Shown here: positions 37,497 to 46,302 of the stretch, piece by piece
How the letters are laid out: every line of letters begins with the position of its first letter
Numbering within the stretch: the first letter of the stretch is position 1
Assembly: GCA_021324825.1 (NCBI GenBank)
Contig: JAJPII010000016.1
Span: forward strand, 186,001 to 250,000
Source: Spartobacteria bacterium
GTDB lineage: Bacteria; Verrucomicrobiota; Verrucomicrobiia; Chthoniobacterales; Chthoniobacteraceae
DNA length: 64,000 nt
Direction of reading: 5' to 3'
Program-made: the position numbers and the translations under genes
Notes under the pieces: model-generated
What the model was told of the DNA's origin: nothing
Seen by the model: only the letters and a program-made list of their open reading frames with translations
The model's database searches: none

Positions 37497-38303
37497 TCAA
37501 CAGTTTTTTACCCAGAGGAGCGCGGACCATTTTCCCGAACGGACGCGCTTTTCGAGGCGGACGCCGGTTTTCCTGAACGCGCGGATGCAGGCGGCTTCCT
37601 GCTCCCGGAGGATGCCGGAAAGGATGAGCCGCCCGCCGGGCTTGACGGCGTCCGCCATCTTCCCGGCGCCGCGGATGAGCGCCTCGCTGTAAAGATTCGC
37701 CGTCAGGATGCTCCAGCTTCCGCGCGGCGCCCGGGCCAGCACGTCGCCGTGCTTCAAGGTGACGGCCGCGGCGTTAACGCGGACATTTTCCCGCGCGACG
37801 CGGATGGCGTCGCGGTCAAAGTCCCAGGCTTCGACGCGAGCCGCCCCCAGTTTCGCGGCGGCGATCGCCAGGATGCCGCTGCCCGTGCCGAGGTCCAGCA
37901 AGCTCCAGTCGCGGCCTTGCAACGCCTTGCTCGCGTCACAGAGCAGACGCAGGCAGGAGGCCGTCGTGGCGTGTTCGCCCGTGCCAAAAGCCATCCCGGC
38001 GGGGATGACAATCGCCGAGGGAAACACGCGCAACGCTTTCGTCGAATCGACGACCGTCAGCTTGCGCCGGATGCGTATCGGCTTCCTGGCGGCGGGGACA
38101 GCCCGGGCTTTTCCCTCGACAATGCTCCCGCCAAAACCGGCCTTCAACAGCGCCGCCTCCTTCCCGGAAAGGGCGAACGCTTCCAACCGTATCGCCCTGC
38201 CATTTGGGAAGCTCGTGATCGCGAGCCGCGTCCCGAGAAAGGCGAGGCTCTCGATCCATGCGTCCTCGCTTTTCGCGGGCGCAAGTTTCCGCCAGGCCGG
38301 CAA
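37497..38303 (-). CDS. prmA: Ribosomal protein L11 methyltransferase-like protein
   Basis: SAM-dependent methyltransferase that trimethylates ribosomal protein L11. Family marks are VIPAGMAFGTGEHATTASCL, SAM motif I DLGTGSGILAIAAAKLGA, the acidic DFDRDAIRVARENVRVN and SWSILTANLYSEAL (the N-L-Y variant of the NPPY-like loop). I prefer the TTG at 38303, four bases after the bactofilin stop, which gives PAWRKLAP near the start as in PrmA. A longer TTG start at 38339 would overlap the bactofilin gene. The N-terminal domain is short and divergent, so the actual target protein is less sure than the fold. Confidence 0.85.
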   Translation of the reverse strand: MPAWRKLAPAKSEDAWIESLAFLGTRLAITSFPNGRAIRLEAFALSGKEAALLKAGFGGSIVEGKARAVPAARKPIRIRRKLTVVDSTKALRVFPSAIVIPAGMAFGTGEHATTASCLRLLCDASKALQGRDWSLLDLGTGSGILAIAAAKLGAARVEAWDFDRDAIRVARENVRVNAAAVTLKHGDVLARAPRGSWSILTANLYSEALIRGAGKMADAVKPGGRLILSGILREQEAACIRAFRKTGVRLEKRVRSGKWSALLWVKNC

Positions 38304-38307
38304 AAGA

Positions 38308-38685
38308 CTACGCCGCTCCCGCCTGGGGCGATTCGCCAAGTTTCGGCTGCATCACGCTCACCTTGCTCAGCGTCACCTCCGCCTGGCCCATGAAAACCGC
38401 GCCATCCTCTATCGCCAGCCGCGGCGTTTTCAAGTCGCCGATCAACTCGGCCCGCGCCTTCAACTCGCACCGCTCCTGCGCGGTGATGTTGCCGCGGACC
38501 TTGCCTGCTATGCACGCCGACTTCGTCCTGATCTCCCCGCGGATGCTGCCGGTCTCCCCGACGAGCAGCGCGCCTTGCGAGAAAATTTCCCCCTCCACTT
38601 TTCCGTCGATGGCCAGTTCACCGCGGAACTTGATCGTTCCTTTTATTTCCACGTCGCTGCCAAGAGTGTTCTTTGTCGTCGCCAT
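38308..38685 (-). CDS. Bactofilin
   Basis: Cytoskeletal beta-helical protein that polymerises without nucleotide and often sits under the inner membrane to position wall enzymes. The 125-aa protein has the repeated hydrophobic-glycine pattern of the family: SDVEIKGTIKFRGELAIDG, KVEGEIFSQGALLVGETG, SIRGEIRTKSACIAGKVRG, NITAQERCELKARAELIGD, LKTPRLAIEDGAVFMGQ. The ATG at 38685 is preceded by a strong AGAAGGA ribosome site, so the longer upstream start is rejected. prmA follows directly. A lytic transglycosylase gene nearby is consistent with a wall-shape role, but that link is inference. Confidence 0.92.
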   Translation of the reverse strand: MATTKNTLGSDVEIKGTIKFRGELAIDGKVEGEIFSQGALLVGETGSIRGEIRTKSACIAGKVRGNITAQERCELKARAELIGDLKTPRLAIEDGAVFMGQAEVTLSKVSVMQPKLGESPQAGAA

Positions 38686-38714
38686 AATTCCTTCTGTAAT
38701 TGTCATTTCTTTGT

Positions 38715-38732
38715 CCGCCCCCGGCGGGGCGG
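38715..38732. repeat. Perfect 18-base hairpin in the bactofilin leader region
   Basis: CCGCCCC (38715-38721) and GGGGCGG (38726-38732) are perfect arms around a CGGC loop, 30 bases upstream of the bactofilin ATG on the divergent strand. It lies in the 175-base gap shared with the Spy-like gene. If transcribed it would form a very stable leader stem; it could also be a binding site. Confidence 0.5.
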
Positions 38733-38859
38733 GCCTATTCATACTTCATACCTTTTCCTCCGCAACGGGAAAAAACGGAGAAACTCTCCCGCGGCGCCGG
38801 TGTTCCACCTGTAGCCTCGATAAAACAACCCGGGGCGCAAAAAAAGAAAGACAGTACAA

Positions 38860-39306
38860 ATGCACAAGATGAAAATGATTAACGCACGCACCTTCTTCGC
38901 TGCGGCGGTTGCCGGCTCCCTGGTCTGCGGCCCCCTTGCCTTCGGGCAGGACGCCACCGCGTCTCCCTCGGCCGCCTCCACCGAGGCTCCGGAGCATCCG
39001 GGCAAGAAGCATCACTTCGGCGAGAGGCTCGAGATGCTATCGCAGAAGCTCGGGCTGAGCGAAGCGCAGAAGGATCAGTTGAGGCCGATCTTCAAGAGCG
39101 AGTTCGAGCAGATCAAGGCCGTCAGGGATGACAGCACCCTGACCCAGGATCAGAAGCGGGAGAAAATCCGGGCTATCCACAAGGAGACGAAGCCGAAGAT
39201 CGACGCCGTTCTCACGCCGGAGCAAATCCAGAAAATGAAGGAGCTCCGCGAGGAACACCGCGAACACCACGAGGACGGTGAGAAACCCGTAACGACAGGC
39301 ACGTAA
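38860..39306 (+). CDS. Spy/CpxP-like periplasmic protein with LTxxQ-type repeats
   Basis: Exported all-helical protein of 148 aa. A signal peptide (TFFAAAVAGSLVCGPLAFGQ, cleavage after AFG or AFGQ) is followed by a polar linker and a charged helical region with LGLSEAQKDQLRPIFKSEF, TLTQDQKREKIRAIHKETK and LTPEQIQKMKELREEHREHH, which match the LTxxQ pattern of Spy and related periplasmic chaperone or metal-sensing proteins. The His-rich ends (HHFGER; HREHHED) could bind metal. Starts at 38869 or 38875 are also possible. A strong intrinsic terminator follows. Role as envelope-stress chaperone is inferred from the family. Confidence 0.75.
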   Translation: MHKMKMINARTFFAAAVAGSLVCGPLAFGQDATASPSAASTEAPEHPGKKHHFGERLEMLSQKLGLSEAQKDQLRPIFKSEFEQIKAVRDDSTLTQDQKREKIRAIHKETKPKIDAVLTPEQIQKMKELREEHREHHEDGEKPVTTGT

Positions 39307-39332
39307 ACAGCGTCTGCTGCAAAAAAGAAAGT

Positions 39333-39362
39333 GGGCCGCGTCCGAAAGGCGCGGCCCGTTTT
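39333..39362 (+). terminator. Intrinsic terminator after the Spy-like gene
   Basis: GGGCCGCG (39333-39340) pairs perfectly with CGCGGCCC (39350-39357) around a 9-base loop, followed by GTTTTC. It begins 26 bases after the stop codon, the expected place and orientation. Confidence 0.85.
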
Positions 39363-39371
39363 CATTAGAGC

Positions 39372-39513
39372 GCGTCATGCGCTTTTCGCCCGCGCTCCCT
39401 GAGGCGGCGTCGTGGTCGTTGTAGAGGCGGCTGTGCCAGCCGCCTGGAGCGGGAGGGCAACGCAAAAAGCGCCCTTTGGTTACGCGGTTAAGAGCGGGCA
39501 AAAGTGCATGGAC
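39372..39513. repeat. Composite intergenic element with outer inverted repeats and core, copy B
   Basis: The outer arms GCGTCATGCGCTTTTCGCCC and GGGCAAAAGTGCATGGAC (inverted) enclose a full core copy GTTGTAGAGGCGGCTGTGCC followed by AGCCGCCTGGAGCGGGAGG, and then CAACGCAAAAAGCGCCCTTTGG. This is the most complete copy and shows that the core and the outer arms belong to one element of about 140 bases. It sits between a terminator and the convergent DUF423 gene. Confidence 0.8.
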
Positions 39514-39518
39514 ATTCA

Positions 39519-39875
39519 CTAAGAACGGGCGTTGAGCGCCAGGAGAAGCCAGCCCGCCAGCAGGCAGAGGCCGCCCAGCGGGGTCACGGGGCCGAGCCAT
39601 CTCCATTGCGTCACCGCCATCAGGTAAAGGCTGCCGCTGAACAGAACGATCCCCAGGACAAAGAGAAACCACGTCGCCAGGGGGAGGGGGGTGCGGCTTG
39701 CCACGAACAGCAAAGCGACCGCGTGCGTCAAGTGGTAGAGCACCGCGGTTTTCCAGTAATCCAGCGCCGCGTTTTTCACCAGCAGGTCTTTGAGCCAATG
39801 CGCGCCGAAGGCCCCGAGAGCGACTCCGAGAAATCCCAGGAGCGCCGCGATGCGAAAAGCAAGGGCCGGACTCAT
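39519..39875 (-). CDS. DUF423 family small membrane protein
   Basis: Membrane protein of 118 aa with four hydrophobic helices and the family signature FLGVALGAFGAHWLKD near the N-terminus and YHLTHAVALLF in the second helix. LFSGSLYLMAVTQW and VTPLGGLCLLAGWLLLA follow, as in YwdK/YgdD-type proteins. Function is unknown for the family. Its ATG overlaps the stop of the lytic transglycosylase gene (ATGA-type, four bases), so the two are translated from one message. Confidence 0.88.
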   Translation of the reverse strand: MSPALAFRIAALLGFLGVALGAFGAHWLKDLLVKNAALDYWKTAVLYHLTHAVALLFVASRTPLPLATWFLFVLGIVLFSGSLYLMAVTQWRWLGPVTPLGGLCLLAGWLLLALNARS

Positions 39876-40477
39876 AAGTGGCCCCGCTGCTTGTAAAGCC
39901 TGTAGCGCTTAAGGATCGTGTCGATGTATGCGCGCGTCGAACGGAACGGGATGCTTTGCCGCAGATCGTCCGCGGTCGCCTTGCCGCCCATGTCCGTCTG
40001 GGTGACCCATTGGTCGACACGGGTCCGGCCCGCGTTGTATTCCGCCAGCGCGAAGGGGATGGCGTCGTCCTTCGCGCTCCAACGCTGCATCGCCCGCTTC
40101 AAATACCACGTCCCGGCTTCGATGTTCGTCCGCGGCTTGAAGAGGTCGGATTCGGTGAAGTCGTCCACCTTCTCCGCCTTCGCCCATTCGCGCGCGGCGG
40201 CCACGCGCACTTGCATGAGGCCCCGCTCGCCGTTCCTGCCGATCTTTTCGGGATGGAAGGAGCTTTCCCGCCAGACGATGGCCTTTATCAACATCGGATC
40301 GATCTGGCGTTTGCGCCCGGCTTCCGAGATGATGTCGTCATAACGCCGGAAGCGGGAATAGTTCAGCCATTCCTGGATGGTGTAGAGGGAATCGGGAGAC
40401 CGCCAGAGAACGACGCCCCCCGCCGCCCCCAGGGCGAGCAGCATCACGGCAACCAGTTTGAACAGCGCCTTGAACAT
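39872..40477 (-). CDS. Lytic transglycosylase, SLT domain
   Basis: Cleaves peptidoglycan glycan strands. A membrane anchor or signal (LVAVMLLALGAAGGVVLW) is followed by an SLT domain: catalytic Glu71 in IVWRESSFHPEKIG, GERGLMQVRVAAAREWAK, NIEAGTWYLKRAMQRW and FALAEYNAGRTRVDQW. Length 201 aa is short but complete for an Slt-type catalytic domain. It heads a two-gene unit with the DUF423 gene and is divergent from priA across 51 bases. Confidence 0.93.
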   Translation of the reverse strand: MFKALFKLVAVMLLALGAAGGVVLWRSPDSLYTIQEWLNYSRFRRYDDIISEAGRKRQIDPMLIKAIVWRESSFHPEKIGRNGERGLMQVRVAAAREWAKAEKVDDFTESDLFKPRTNIEAGTWYLKRAMQRWSAKDDAIPFALAEYNAGRTRVDQWVTQTDMGGKATADDLRQSIPFRSTRAYIDTILKRYRLYKQRGHL

Positions 40478-40528
40478 CTCCCCTTAACTAGAACCAGCCC
40501 GCGCCAAACTGCTAGGAATTTCGCTCCG

Positions 40529-42742
40529 ATGTCAAAATACGCCCGCGTCATTGTCGATCAATCCGGCGGCAATGCGTTCGATTACGAGATACCTCCCGCG
40601 CTGGAAGGCGGCGTCCACGCGGGCAGCCGGGTGAGCGTCCCGGTCAGGAATCGCTCGAAACGGGCCACCGTCATCGAACTTCTCGACCATTCGGACGCGG
40701 AGGGAATCCGTTTCCTGGAAGCGGTCATCGGGGAACGCCCCGTCCTCACGCCGGTCTTGATCCGCCTCGCACGCTGGATCGCCGAATACTATTGCTGCCC
40801 CATCGAGCCGGCGATGCGGGCCGTCCTGCCCCAGGTCATCCGGCTCGGGGAAGTGCGGCGCAAGACGCAGCTTTTCGCACGCATCGTCCGCGCTCCGTCC
40901 GGCGAGGAATTGGACCGGTTCGACGAAAAGGCGCCCAAGCAGGCCGCCGTCATCCGCTGCCTGCAAGCCGCCCGCGCTCCGCTTCCCATCGCGCTGCTTT
41001 TAAAGAAATGCGCCGCAAACCACCAGACGCTCGCGCCGCTGGTAAAGAAGGGATTCGTCGCCGTCGAACCGGAACAGATCCTCCGCGACCCGTTTGGAGA
41101 CGAGAAATTTCTCCCGACCGACAACCTGGTTTTAAACGAGGAACAAAAACTGGCCGCCCAGGCTGTCGCCGAAGCCATCCAAGCGCGCGGCGCCGCGGCG
41201 CCGATACTCCTGCACGGAGTCACCGGCAGCGGAAAGACGGAGATCTACCTCCAGGCCATCCAGAGCGTGCTGCGGCGCGGGCAGACGGCCATCATGCTCG
41301 TGCCGGAAATCTCGTTGACGCCCCAGACCGTCGAGCGCTTCAAGAGCCGGTTCGCCGCTTCGCAGGAGAGCGTGGCCGTGCTGCACAGCCACCTCTCCGG
41401 CGGCGAGCGGCACGATGAATGGCACAAGATCAACGAAGGCCGCGCCCGCATCGTCATCGGCGCGCGCAGCGCCGTCTTCGCGCCGCTGGAGAATCTCGGC
41501 CTGATCGTCGTCGATGAGGAACACGAGAACTCCTACAAGCAGGAGGAGACCCCGCGCTACCACGGGCGCGACATCGCCGTGCTCCGGGCCAGCTTCGAAA
41601 AATGCGCGGTGGTTCTGGGCAGCGCCACGCCGTCCATCGAAAGTTACCACAACGCCTCCACCGGCAAGTACCGCCTCCTGCGGCTCGCCTCGCGCGTCGA
41701 TGACCGGAAGATGCCCCTCATCCGCGTCATCGATCTCCGGCAGGAAGGGGCGCAGCCGATTTTCTCGGGCAGGCTGTGCGCCGCCATTTCCGCGCGGTTG
41801 GAGAAGCGCGAGCAATCCATCCTCTTTCTCAACCGGCGCGGTTTTTCCACCTCCCTCATCTGCCCGGCGTGCGGCTACGTCTGCCAATGCCCGAATTGCA
41901 GCGTCGCCCTCACGTTCCATCGCGCGGCCTCGCGCCTTGTCTGCCACATCTGCGGCCACACCGCCGCCGCTCCCGCAAAATGCCCCGCCTGCGCGGACCC
42001 GAAAATCCGTTTCCTAGGAACCGGCACGGAGAAAGTCGAGGAAGCCGTCGCGCGCCTTTTTCCGAAGGCCGTCGTCCGGCGCATGGACGCCGACGCCATG
42101 GCGAGAAAAGACGCCTTCCGCGAAACCCTGAACGCCTTCCGCACGGGCAAGATCGACATCCTCGTCGGCACGCAGATGATCGCCAAGGGCCTCCATTTCC
42201 CCAACGTGACATTGGTCGGCATAATCAATGCCGACCTCGCGCTGCATCTGCCGGATTTCCGCGCGGGCGAACGCACCTTCCAACTCCTGACCCAGGTCGC
42301 GGGCCGCGCGGGCAGGGGAGAAGTCGAGGGCGAAGTCTTCGTGCAGAGTTTTACGCCGTTCAGCCCCTCCATCCAGTTTGCGCGGCACCACGATTTCGAG
42401 GGGTTCTGGCAGCAGGAGATCGAGTTTCGCCAGAAATGGGATTTCCCGCCTTTCACCCACATGGCGCTGATAACGATCCGTTCAGCCAACCAGACGAAGG
42501 CTTCCTTCTCCGCCGAAACGCTGGGTCGCCGCTTGAAGGAAGTCCTGCCGCCGACCACGCTTCTGGGCGAACCGGCGCCCGCTCCTTTGGAAAAAGCGCG
42601 GGGAGAATTCCGTTTCCAGATCATGCTGCGGGCGAAGGCCATCGTCGCCCTCAGCCGCCGCCTGCGCGAAGTGCTGGACAAGCTGACCTTTCCCGAGGAT
42701 GTGATCGTTACCGTGGACATCGATCCCTATCAATTGCTGTGA
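40529..42742 (+). CDS. priA: Primosomal protein N' (replication restart helicase PriA)
   Basis: DEAH-type helicase that reloads the replisome at stalled forks. The ATG at 40529 gives MSKYARVIVDQSGG and 737 aa, typical for PriA; a frame open further upstream covers the divergent transglycosylase and is not real. Motifs: N-terminal DNA-binding domain to about 105, Walker A GVTGSGKTEIYLQ (about 229), DEEH in VVDEEHENSYKQEE (about 326), LGSATPSIESY, zinc-binding cysteines CPACGYVCQCPNC and CHICGH (about 444-470), and GTQMIAKGLHFPNVTLVG. A GTGA overlap joins it to the next gene. Confidence 0.97.
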   Translation: MSKYARVIVDQSGGNAFDYEIPPALEGGVHAGSRVSVPVRNRSKRATVIELLDHSDAEGIRFLEAVIGERPVLTPVLIRLARWIAEYYCCPIEPAMRAVLPQVIRLGEVRRKTQLFARIVRAPSGEELDRFDEKAPKQAAVIRCLQAARAPLPIALLLKKCAANHQTLAPLVKKGFVAVEPEQILRDPFGDEKFLPTDNLVLNEEQKLAAQAVAEAIQARGAAAPILLHGVTGSGKTEIYLQAIQSVLRRGQTAIMLVPEISLTPQTVERFKSRFAASQESVAVLHSHLSGGERHDEWHKINEGRARIVIGARSAVFAPLENLGLIVVDEEHENSYKQEETPRYHGRDIAVLRASFEKCAVVLGSATPSIESYHNASTGKYRLLRLASRVDDRKMPLIRVIDLRQEGAQPIFSGRLCAAISARLEKREQSILFLNRRGFSTSLICPACGYVCQCPNCSVALTFHRAASRLVCHICGHTAAAPAKCPACADPKIRFLGTGTEKVEEAVARLFPKAVVRRMDADAMARKDAFRETLNAFRTGKIDILVGTQMIAKGLHFPNVTLVGIINADLALHLPDFRAGERTFQLLTQVAGRAGRGEVEGEVFVQSFTPFSPSIQFARHHDFEGFWQQEIEFRQKWDFPPFTHMALITIRSANQTKASFSAETLGRRLKEVLPPTTLLGEPAPAPLEKARGEFRFQIMLRAKAIVALSRRLREVLDKLTFPEDVIVTVDIDPYQLL

Positions 42743-44304
42743 AGAGGCTCCTCGCGATTTTCCTCATCCTGTTGTGCGGGTGCGGGCAGCCGGGCCGCCG
42801 CGCGGATCTCGTCATCCTGAACGGCGCGGAACCCGAGAGCCTCGACCCGGCGGTCATCACCGGACAGCCGGAGGGGAGGGTCGTCTATGCGCTGTTCGAG
42901 GGCCTAGCCAGCCTCGACTCCGCGGGGCGTGTGAAGCCGGGCGTCGCCGAGCGCTGGGAAACCTCCGGCGACAAGCGGACATACACCTTCCACCTGCGCC
43001 ACGACGCGAAATGGTCGAACGGCGACTCCGTGACTGCCGCGGACTTCGTCGCTTCCTGGCGCCGCACGCTCGCGCCGGAAACCGCCTCCGAATACGCGTA
43101 CCAGCTCTACTACATCAAGAACGGCAGGGCGTTCAACGAAGGCTCGCTCAAGGATTTTTCCCAGGTCGGGGTCGGCGCGCCCGACCCGTGGACATTGCGC
43201 GTGGAGCTTGAAAGCCCCACCCCGTTTTTCCTGGACCTCTGCGCGTTTGAGACGCTCCTTCCCGTCCACATGGCGACGGTCGAGAAGGAAGGCGACCAAT
43301 GGATCAAGCCCGGGAAGATGGTGAACAACGGCGCCTATTGTTTGAAAGAGTGGCGGATAAACGACCGCATCCGCCTCGAGAAGAATCCGTTCTATTGGGA
43401 CAAAGCGCACGTCGCCATGCAGACGGTGGATGTCCTCCCGATCAGCAAAGCCATCACCGCGCTGAACTTCTACATCTCCGGCATCGCCGATCTCATGATG
43501 GACAAAGGCCTCGTCCCGCCCGCGCTCCTTGGCGACCTGAAGAAAAAGCCGTTCTTTCACTCCGCGCCGTTCCTTGGAACGTTTTTTCTGCGGTATAACG
43601 TCACGAAGAAACCGCTGGACGATCCGCGCGTGCGGCAGGCGCTGAGCATGGTCATCGACAAGCGCTTGCTGGTCGACAAGATCACGCGCGGGGGAGAGCG
43701 CCCCGCGGCCAGCCTCGTGCCGCCCGGTACGGCTGGTTACGAGCCGCCCGAAGGCCTCGCGAGAGACCCGGAGCGGGCGAGGAAACTTCTGTCAGAAGCA
43801 GGATTCCCCGGCGGAAAAGGCTTCCCGTTCCTCACCTTCCTCTATAGCGAGGGCGAGTTGAACGAGGCGCTCGCCATTGAAATCCAGAACATGTACCGCC
43901 GCGAACTAGGCGTCAACGTCACGATGCGGCGGCAGGAATGGAAGGTTTACCTGGAATCCCTCACGAACCTCGACTACGACATCTGTCGTTCGAGTTGGGT
44001 GGGCGACTATCCCGATCCCAACACCTTTCTGGATATGTTCGTCACCGACGGCGGCAACAACAGGACCGGCTGGAGCAACAAAACCTACGACGGCCTGATA
44101 GCGGCCGCCGCGCGCGAGACCGACACAAAAAAGCGCTTCGACGTCTTCCGGCAGGCCGAACGCCTCCTTGTGGTCCAGGAAGCGCCCATCACGCCGTTAT
44201 TCTTCTATGTAGGCATCCAGTTTTACGACGGGAAAAAACTCGGCGGAGTGGAAGCGAACCTCCTGGATGAACACCGCATCCAGGAAATGTATCGGAAACA
44301 ATAA
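42739..44304 (+). CDS. Oligopeptide ABC transporter substrate-binding lipoprotein (OppA-like)
   Basis: Periplasmic solute-binding protein of family SBP_bac_5. The GTG start overlaps the priA stop (GTGA) and gives KRLLAIFLILLCGCG, a lipoprotein signal with Cys16 or Cys18 as the lipidation site; 521 aa in all. Family marks are LNGAEPESLDPAVITGQPEG, VVYALFEGLASLD, TYTFHLRHDAKWSNGDSVTA, GAYCLKEWRINDRIRLEKN, DDPRVRQALSMVIDKRLLV and DYPDPNTFLDMF. No permease or ATPase gene is nearby, so it either serves a transporter encoded elsewhere or has another role. Coupling to priA looks accidental. Confidence 0.93.
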   Translation: MKRLLAIFLILLCGCGQPGRRADLVILNGAEPESLDPAVITGQPEGRVVYALFEGLASLDSAGRVKPGVAERWETSGDKRTYTFHLRHDAKWSNGDSVTAADFVASWRRTLAPETASEYAYQLYYIKNGRAFNEGSLKDFSQVGVGAPDPWTLRVELESPTPFFLDLCAFETLLPVHMATVEKEGDQWIKPGKMVNNGAYCLKEWRINDRIRLEKNPFYWDKAHVAMQTVDVLPISKAITALNFYISGIADLMMDKGLVPPALLGDLKKKPFFHSAPFLGTFFLRYNVTKKPLDDPRVRQALSMVIDKRLLVDKITRGGERPAASLVPPGTAGYEPPEGLARDPERARKLLSEAGFPGGKGFPFLTFLYSEGELNEALAIEIQNMYRRELGVNVTMRRQEWKVYLESLTNLDYDICRSSWVGDYPDPNTFLDMFVTDGGNNRTGWSNKTYDGLIAAAARETDTKKRFDVFRQAERLLVVQEAPITPLFFYVGIQFYDGKKLGGVEANLLDEHRIQEMYRKQ

Positions 44305-44343
44305 GAGGCGAGCCGCTCCGTTGACCAAAGCACAGCAGCAGGT

Positions 44344-44397
44344 ATGTCATGCACTTTAGGCGGCTGGCACAGCCGCCTCTACGACGCCGCTCTTCGC
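44344..44397. repeat. Intergenic/coding palindromic repeat, copy 4, with one outer arm
   Basis: ATGTCATGCACTTT (outer arm) abuts AGGCGGCTGGCACAGCCGCC and TCTACGAC. Read on the minus strand the core supplies the last codons and stop of the dehydratase gene, ending in VVEAAVPAA. The element therefore overlaps coding sequence here. Confidence 0.75.
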
Positions 44398-46302
44398 CAT
44401 TGCGCCATCCCATAGGGGAACCTTCATTTCCGGGACGTACTCCGGGATGATTTTTTTCAGGAGCAGCTTTGTTTCATCCGGGTTTGTTCTCTCGATCAAA
44501 AGGGATTCCGCCAATTCATTCACGATGGCCTGGGCGGAAAAGTACGGGAGCGGATCGCACACGAGTCGCCGGATTTTCGGATGGTGCGTCGTCGTCACGC
44601 TCTCCTCGCTGTGGCTTAGTTCCTCGTAGAGTTTTTCTCCGGGACGCAAACCGGTGAACTCGATGGCGATGTCTTTGTGCGGTTTCAGCCCGCTCAGTTC
44701 GATCATCTGTTTCGCGAGATCGAGGATTTTGACCGGCTTGCCCATGTCCAGGACGAATATCTCGCCGCCTTCGGCGCGCGCGGCGCTTTGCAGGACGAGG
44801 CTCACCGCTTCCGGTATCGTCATGAAATAACGGGTGACGTCCGGATGCGTGACCTTGACCGGGCCGCCCGCGGCGATCTGCCGCGTGAAGATGGGCGCCA
44901 CGCTGCCCGAGGAGCCGAGCACGTTGCCGAACCGGACCGCCGTGAATTTCATCGTCGCGCGATCGCGCGTCTGCATTGCCTGCACGAAGATTTCCGCCAT
45001 CCGTTTCGTCGCGCCCATGACGCTCGTCGGGTTGATCGCCTTGTCGGTCGAGACGAGCAGGAAGCGCTCGGCGTTGTATTGATAGGCAAGTTCCGCCACG
45101 CGCGCCGTGCCGAATATGTTGTTGCGGATCGCCTCCGCCGGCTGGCTTTCCATCATCGGCACGTGCTTGTGCGCCGCCGCGTGGAAGACGGCGTGCGGAC
45201 GGAACCGGGAAAAGATGTTCTCCATCCGCCGCGCGTCCATGATGTCCGCGACGAGCGGCACGGTCACGAGCCCCTGCCCGGCGAGTTCCTGTTCGATGGG
45301 GAAGAGCGCCGCCTCGGAGCGCTCGACCAGCAACAGCGTGCGCGGGTTGAACGTCGCGATCTGCCGGCAGAGTTCGCTGCCGATGCTGCCGCCCGCGCCG
45401 GTCACCAGCACCGCGCGGCCCTCGATCATGTCGCGGATGTTGTTCGTCTCGATGCGCACCACCTCGCGCCCGAGGAGGTCGTCGATGTTCACCGGGCGCA
45501 GGCTGGAGACGCTCACCTTGCCCGTCGCGAGCTGGGCCATCGAAGGCACCGTGCGGAACGGCATGTGCGCCTCCTGCAGGATTTTTACGATCTCGCGGAA
45601 GCGGCTCCCCGAAGCCGAAGGGATGGCGATGACAACCTCGTCGAGCCGCATCCCCATCTTCGGGTCGAGCAGCCGTTCCGGCGGCCCCCAAACCGGTATG
45701 CCGTGGACGCGCGAATGTTCGCCGCGGTAGTCGTCGAAGAACGCGATGGGGCGCACGCCCAGCCAGCGTTTGGCGAAGGCTTCGCGCACGAGCGCAGCGC
45801 CGGTGTCGCCGGCGCCGATGATGCCGACCCGCCTCGCGAGGCGGGAGGGGCGCGTGTGCGGCGCGAGGACCTGTTCGCGCAGGAAGCGAAGGGCCAGGCG
45901 GCCCGCGCACAGGATGCTGACGGAAACCTGGAGGTCGATAAGAATGACCCCGCGCGGCGGGGCGATCGCCACGCCCCATGCTTTATAGACGAGCATGATC
46001 GTGGCGGAACTCACCACGCCCACGCCGAAAAGGCGCTTCAAGTCCGGCGTGCTGAAGTAGCTCAAAGAGTCCTCAAATTGCCCAAAGGCCACGAGAGCCG
46101 TCAGCTTCAGGAGGAGGAGCCACCACAAGGACTGCGCGAGCGCGCGCCCGAACGAGGGCGGCACGCGGAAGTCGAATCGCAGCAGGTAGGAAACCCAGAG
46201 CGCGAGCGTCATCAGGATCGCGTAGGCGATCCCGAGCGAGAGGAACCGCGCGCCCCGCGTCCGCGCGAGGGTGTTGTAGAGAGTGCGGATGGTGCGTGTC
46301 AT
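44356..46302 (-). CDS. Membrane-bound nucleotide-sugar C4/C6 dehydratase/epimerase (FlaA1/CapD/PglF type)
   Basis: First enzyme of many amino-deoxy-sugar pathways, typically a UDP-GlcNAc 4,6-dehydratase at the inner membrane. The N-terminal 150 residues hold four hydrophobic helices, followed by a CoA-binding-like Rossmann region (VGIIGAGDTGAALVREAF) and the SDR domain with VTGAGGSIGSELCRQ, VFHAAAHKHVPMME, STDKAINPTSVMGATKR (the Met-Lys pair typical of this dehydratase group) and GLRPGEKLYEEL. The ATG at 46302 overlaps the DegT stop and gives 648 aa. Its last ten residues come from an intergenic repeat. With the DegT gene it could make a UDP-4-amino-4,6-dideoxy sugar. Confidence 0.92.
   Translation of the reverse strand: MTRTIRTLYNTLARTRGARFLSLGIAYAILMTLALWVSYLLRFDFRVPPSFGRALAQSLWWLLLLKLTALVAFGQFEDSLSYFSTPDLKRLFGVGVVSSATIMLVYKAWGVAIAPPRGVILIDLQVSVSILCAGRLALRFLREQVLAPHTRPSRLARRVGIIGAGDTGAALVREAFAKRWLGVRPIAFFDDYRGEHSRVHGIPVWGPPERLLDPKMGMRLDEVVIAIPSASGSRFREIVKILQEAHMPFRTVPSMAQLATGKVSVSSLRPVNIDDLLGREVVRIETNNIRDMIEGRAVLVTGAGGSIGSELCRQIATFNPRTLLLVERSEAALFPIEQELAGQGLVTVPLVADIMDARRMENIFSRFRPHAVFHAAAHKHVPMMESQPAEAIRNNIFGTARVAELAYQYNAERFLLVSTDKAINPTSVMGATKRMAEIFVQAMQTRDRATMKFTAVRFGNVLGSSGSVAPIFTRQIAAGGPVKVTHPDVTRYFMTIPEAVSLVLQSAARAEGGEIFVLDMGKPVKILDLAKQMIELSGLKPHKDIAIEFTGLRPGEKLYEELSHSEESVTTTHHPKIRRLVCDPLPYFSAQAIVNELAESLLIERTNPDETKLLLKKIIPEYVPEMKVPLWDGAMAKSGVVEAAVPAA

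Noticed and set aside
39878-40528. An N-terminal extension of PriA
   Set aside because: It lies antisense over the lytic transglycosylase and is not similar to PriA; the ATG at 40529 gives the normal start.
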